From Chloroflexota bacterium (lineage in GTDB: Bacteria > Chloroflexota > Anaerolineae > CG2-30-64-16), in NCBI GenBank assembly GCA_029555885.1, contig JAKPQT010000089.1, forward strand, positions 1-8,835: a stretch of DNA of 8,835 nt, in the 5' to 3' direction. A program made the position numbers and the translations under genes. Position 1 is the first letter of the stretch; each line of letters starts with the position of its first letter. This document shows, piece after piece, positions 6,079 to 8,835 of the stretch. The notes under the pieces were generated by a model. It was not told the origin of the DNA and searched no databases. It saw only the letters and a list, made by a program, of their open reading frames with translations.

Positions 6079-7170
6079 TTAGCTCTGGCGCGACCGGCGC
6101 AGGAAGGCTGGGATATCCAGGTCGTCGCGCTGATACTCCCGCTTCGGGAACGGCAGAGTCGTCGGCCCACCGTGGCCTTCGTCGGTGATGGGCGCCTGCT
6201 GCTCGCGCGCCATATCGAAGCCGGTCGCGATGACGGTGATGCGGATGCTGTCCTTAACGTTCGGGTCGATAACGGCACCGAAGATGATGTTGGCATCCGG
6301 GTCGGCCGTGCGGCGAATGATCTCCGCGGCCTCGTTGACCTCGTACAGGCTCAGGTCCGGCCCGCCGGTGACGTTGAACAGGATGCCGCCGGCGCCCTCG
6401 ATGCTCACGTCGAGCAGCGCGCTGTGGATGGCCTGCTCTGCGGCCTGTTGCGCCCGGTTGTCGCCGCTGGCCTGGCCGATGGCCATCAGGGCCGAGCCGC
6501 CTTCGCTCATCACCGTTCGCACGTCCGCGAAGTCCAGGTTGATGAGGCCGGGGATGGTGATGAGTTCCGAGATGCCCTGGATGCCCTGGCGCAGGACATC
6601 GTCGGCCACCAGGAACGCCTGCTGGATGCTGGCCTTCTTGTCCACCACCTGCAGCAGCCGGTCGTTCGGGATGACGATGAGCGTATCCACGCTGTCCTTG
6701 AGCCGTTTGATGCCATCGTCGGCCAGCCGTCGCCGGCGTGCGCCTTCGAAGGTGAACGGCTTCGTCACCACGCCGATTGTCAGCGCCCCCGAATCCTTGG
6801 CGAGCTTGGCAATGACCGGCGCAGCGCCCGTGCCTGTGCCGCCGCCCATGCCGCAGGTCACGAACACCATGTCGGTGCCCTTCATCAGGGCCTTGATTTC
6901 CTCGCTGGACTCTTGCGCGGCCTTGTCACCGATCTCGGGATTGCCGCCCGCGCCCAGTCCTTTGGTGAGCTTATCGCCGATGCGGAGACGCTGGGGTGCG
7001 TTCGCCAGCATCAGGGCCTGGGCATCCGTGTTGATTGCGATGAACTCCACACCACGGATCCCCTGTTCGATCATGCGGTTGACCGCGTTGGAACCACCGC
7101 CGCCCACACCGAGCACTTTAATCTGGGCCGGATTCTCAACATAGGCCGGTTGTTGTCCTTTCGGGTTCAT
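6079..7170 (-). CDS. ftsZ: Cell division GTPase FtsZ
   Basis: A 363-residue tubulin homologue that polymerises with GTP at mid-cell to form the division ring. The nucleotide-binding start [16 protein letters not shown] lies at 18-33, the tubulin signature [10 protein letters not shown] at 109-118, and the catalytic T7 loop NLDFAD at 211-216. The second domain (about 220-312) is complete. A short variable linker leads to the C-terminal peptide [11 protein letters not shown] (349-359), the grip for FtsA and other partners. All key residues are present. The length is slightly below that of E. coli FtsZ because the linker is short (about 35 residues). The ATG at 7170 has AGGAG (7181-7177) six bases upstream. 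The gene follows ftsA by 54 bases and is the last of the division run. Confidence 0.99.
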   Translation of the reverse strand: MNPKGQQPAYVENPAQIKVLGVGGGGSNAVNRMIEQGIRGVEFIAINTDAQALMLANAPQRLRIGDKLTKGLGAGGNPEIGDKAAQESSEEIKALMKGTDMVFVTCGMGGGTGTGAAPVIAKLAKDSGALTIGVVTKPFTFEGARRRRLADDGIKRLKDSVDTLIVIPNDRLLQVVDKKASIQQAFLVADDVLRQGIQGISELITIPGLINLDFADVRTVMSEGGSALMAIGQASGDNRAQQAAEQAIHSALLDVSIEGAGGILFNVTGGPDLSLYEVNEAAEIIRRTADPDANIIFGAVIDPNVKDSIRITVIATGFDMAREQQAPITDEGHGGPTTLPFPKREYQRDDLDIPAFLRRSRQS

Positions 7171-7224
7171 CTGACGCTCCTTTTACAATCTAGGGTGGTC
7201 CCTGCGGGAACCTTATGTACATCG

Positions 7225-8460
7225 TTAGGGTGCCGGGATCGGCAAAATGCGCTTCAGGTAATCGAATAGGCGCTGCCAGGGCGGCGCACCGCCCGGCGGA
7301 GCTGCCACGCGCGGCTGGCTGTCGCGGCGCAGTCCCCAGAGGAGCAACCCGACTGCCGTAGCATATTCCGGGCTGCTCAAGTCGACGACGGCCCCGCCGA
7401 TGCCGTTGGGCCGGCCAATGCGCACGGGCCAGGTCAGCCGGTCGTGGGCCATCTCGCCGATGCCGTCGAGCTGGGCCACTCCGCCTGTCAGGACCACGCC
7501 GGCGGGCAGAAGCCCGTCGTAGCCGCTGCGTTTAATCTCATCCACGATGAGGTCCAGCACCTCTTCTGCCCGGAAGTAGATGATATCGGCCAGCGAGCGG
7601 CGCTGAATCACCTGTGAGCCGCCTTCGCCAAAGGCCGGGCCCCGCACCTCGGCATCGGGCGGGACGAGTTGGGGCAGTGCATGGCCGAACTGCCGGATGA
7701 GCGCTTCCGCTTTGTCATACGGCATCCGCAGGCCGGCGGCCACGTCACGCACGAAATGGTCGCCGCCCACGTCCAGCACGTGGGTGTGCCAGGCGGCCGA
7801 TTCGAGAAAGATTGCCATGTCGGTCGTGCCGCCGCCGATGTCCACCACGGCGACGCCCGCCTGCCGTTCGTCGTTGGTCAGCACGGCCTCCGCGGAGGCC
7901 AGCGGCTGGAGCACCAGGTCTTCGATTTCGACGCCGTTCTCCGTGACGCAGTTCGTCAGGTTGGTGATGGCGGATGTCGCGCCGGTGATGAGGCTGGCAT
8001 CCACTTCCAGCCGGTAGGCAAACATGCCGACCGGATTCTGGACGTCCTGATTATCATCGACAGTGTAGCTGCGCGCAACTGCGTTGATGATATCGCGATT
8101 GTGTGGCAGCGCAATATCGCGGGCCTGGTCCAGCGCGCGCTGGCAGTCCTCCGGCGTGATCTTGCGTCCGTTCCGGCCCAGGATGGTGACGCCTTTGCTG
8201 CCGATTGCGCCGATGTGCGCCCCGGAGATGCCGACGTAGGCTGTCTCGAGCGGTACACCGGCTGCGGCTTCGGCTGCGTCGATTGCCTGGCCGATGCAGG
8301 CTGTCGCTTCGACGGTGTTGACGACCACGCCGCGACGCAGGCCGCGTGCCGGCACCCGGCCCACGCCGATGACGCGCAGCGCATTGTTGTCATCGAGTTT
8401 GCCGATGAGGGCACACACTTTCGTCGTGCCGACATCGAGGGCACAGATCAACTCACTCAC
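7225..8460 (-). CDS. ftsA: Cell division protein FtsA
   Basis: A 411-residue actin-like ATPase that anchors FtsZ to the membrane and helps recruit the septal machinery. The first phosphate motif is ALDVGTTKV (7-15). The FtsA-specific 1C (SHS2) subdomain follows at about 83-160. The second phosphate motif is VVDIGGGTTDM (205-215) and the adenosine motif is VVLTGGVAQ (322-330). The C-terminus, WQRLFDYLKRIL (395-406), after a Pro/Gly/Ala-rich linker, is an amphipathic helix suited to membrane binding. The start is GTG (8460-8458), behind a GGGGGAA stretch that is only a modest ribosome site. No better in-frame start was found, and the N-terminus aligns with the family. The gene is 19 bases after ftsQ and 54 before ftsZ, so the three are probably cotranscribed. 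Confidence 0.97.
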   Translation of the reverse strand: MSELICALDVGTTKVCALIGKLDDNNALRVIGVGRVPARGLRRGVVVNTVEATACIGQAIDAAEAAAGVPLETAYVGISGAHIGAIGSKGVTILGRNGRKITPEDCQRALDQARDIALPHNRDIINAVARSYTVDDNQDVQNPVGMFAYRLEVDASLITGATSAITNLTNCVTENGVEIEDLVLQPLASAEAVLTNDERQAGVAVVDIGGGTTDMAIFLESAAWHTHVLDVGGDHFVRDVAAGLRMPYDKAEALIRQFGHALPQLVPPDAEVRGPAFGEGGSQVIQRRSLADIIYFRAEEVLDLIVDEIKRSGYDGLLPAGVVLTGGVAQLDGIGEMAHDRLTWPVRIGRPNGIGGAVVDLSSPEYATAVGLLLWGLRRDSQPRVAAPPGGAPPWQRLFDYLKRILPIPAP

Positions 8461-8479
8461 GGTTCCCCCACTGCATCGC

Positions 8480-8835
8480 TCACCACCACAAGGCGCGTTC
8501 GTCGCTGAAGCGCAGATCGATCACTTTGGCCTGAGCGCCGGACTGGCTGACCTGGGCGCTGGCGCCCGCGGCCACCGTCACTTTGCGGCCCATCGGCCCG
8601 GTGTCACCCAGCCAGACCTCCCACCCATCTGCAGCCTGATAGTAGAGCCCCTGCGGGTCGCCGTAGCCGAACGTCGTGAGCTCGGGGTGGCTGACGTGCA
8701 GTTCGGCCAGGTGCGCCAGCACCTTGTGACGCCAGGCATCGCTCCCTGCGAGCGAGGCGTTCGTCGCATCTACGAGGGTCAGCGGCGGGGCGGCGCCGGC
8801 CTGGGGCACAACAGCCCCGTCCGCCGCCAGCCAGA
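8480..8835 (-). CDS. ftsQ: Cell division protein FtsQ, C-terminal part (5' end outside the window)
   Basis: The frame is open to the right edge. Its 117 visible complete codons begin WLAADGAVVP, the usual 'D-x-G-x-v' strand of the FtsQ/DivIB beta domain, and end VIDLRFSDERALWW, the family's closing beta strand. FtsQ is a single-pass membrane protein whose periplasmic or extracytoplasmic domain holds partner division proteins (FtsB/FtsL) at the septum. The POTRA domain and membrane segment lie beyond the window. There is an in-frame GTG at 8809, but it lies in the middle of the domain and is not a start. Sequence similarity in this part of FtsQ is low in general, so the call leans on position directly before ftsA. 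Confidence 0.85.
   Translation of the reverse strand, partial: WLAADGAVVPQAGAAPPLTLVDATNASLAGSDAWRHKVLAHLAELHVSHPELTTFGYGDPQGLYYQAADGWEVWLGDTGPMGRKVTVAAGASAQVSQSGAQAKVIDLRFSDERALWW

Noticed and set aside
7171..7224. Imperfect hairpin (GGTTCCC with GGGACC) between ftsA and ftsZ
   Set aside because: It needs a bulged base and has no T-run. It is too weak to call a terminator or attenuator.
6034..7269. A plus-strand open frame of 411 codons opposite ftsZ
   Set aside because: It is antisense to an unmistakable ftsZ, runs across its terminator stem and the ftsA end, and shows no recognisable motif.
1..8835. CRISPR arrays, retrons, toxin-antitoxin pairs or other defence systems
   Set aside because: No regularly spaced repeats of CRISPR length and no reverse transcriptase, nuclease or toxin motifs were seen on either strand.

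Overview
The window looks like a piece of a GC-rich bacterial chromosome, most likely from the phylum Chloroflexi. The case for that phylum is indirect: an ftsQ-ftsA-ftsZ cluster next to an nrdR plus B12-dependent ribonucleotide reductase pair, a secreted PA14/LysM protein, and AT-rich heptamer repeats between genes in otherwise GC-rich DNA. No rRNA or tRNA gene is present to confirm it. Every complete gene lies on the minus strand, so the biological reading order runs from high to low coordinates. The only plus-strand gene is the tail of a transposase at the left edge.

Right part (about 6000-8835): the end of a division-gene run, with the C-terminal part of ftsQ (5' end outside the window), then ftsA (GTG start) and ftsZ. 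It closes with a strong Rho-independent terminator at 6008-6060. FtsQ belongs to the septal wall-synthesis complex. FtsA tethers FtsZ to the membrane, and FtsZ polymerises into the division ring.

Middle (about 2550-6000): a nucleotide-precursor unit. A promoter region carries a good match to the NrdR-box palindrome (5891-5906), followed by a leader of about 210 bases with potential RNA structure. Then come nrdR (Zn-ribbon/ATP-cone repressor of ribonucleotide reductase genes) and nrdJ (class II, adenosylcobalamin-dependent ribonucleotide reductase). The unit ends at a 10-bp perfect hairpin (2551-2574). The box suggests that NrdR represses its own gene and nrdJ, matching dNTP supply to demand.

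Left part (1-2500) looks more accessory. It holds a secreted PA14-LysM-GerMN-like protein with its own promoter, then a heptamer-repeat block containing a perfect 23-bp inverted repeat, then a mannonate-dehydratase-like (UxuA-like) TIM-barrel enzyme. At the edge is the C-terminal end of an ISL3-like transposase with a short octamer repeat beside it. Three starts were moved from the longest possible reading frame to an internal ATG with a better ribosome-binding site: nrdR, the LysM protein and the UxuA-like enzyme.

I found no clearly new multi-gene system. The points most worth a second look are the NrdR box and structured leader of nrdR-nrdJ, the heptamer inverted-repeat element, and the PA14-LysM-GerMN domain combination.
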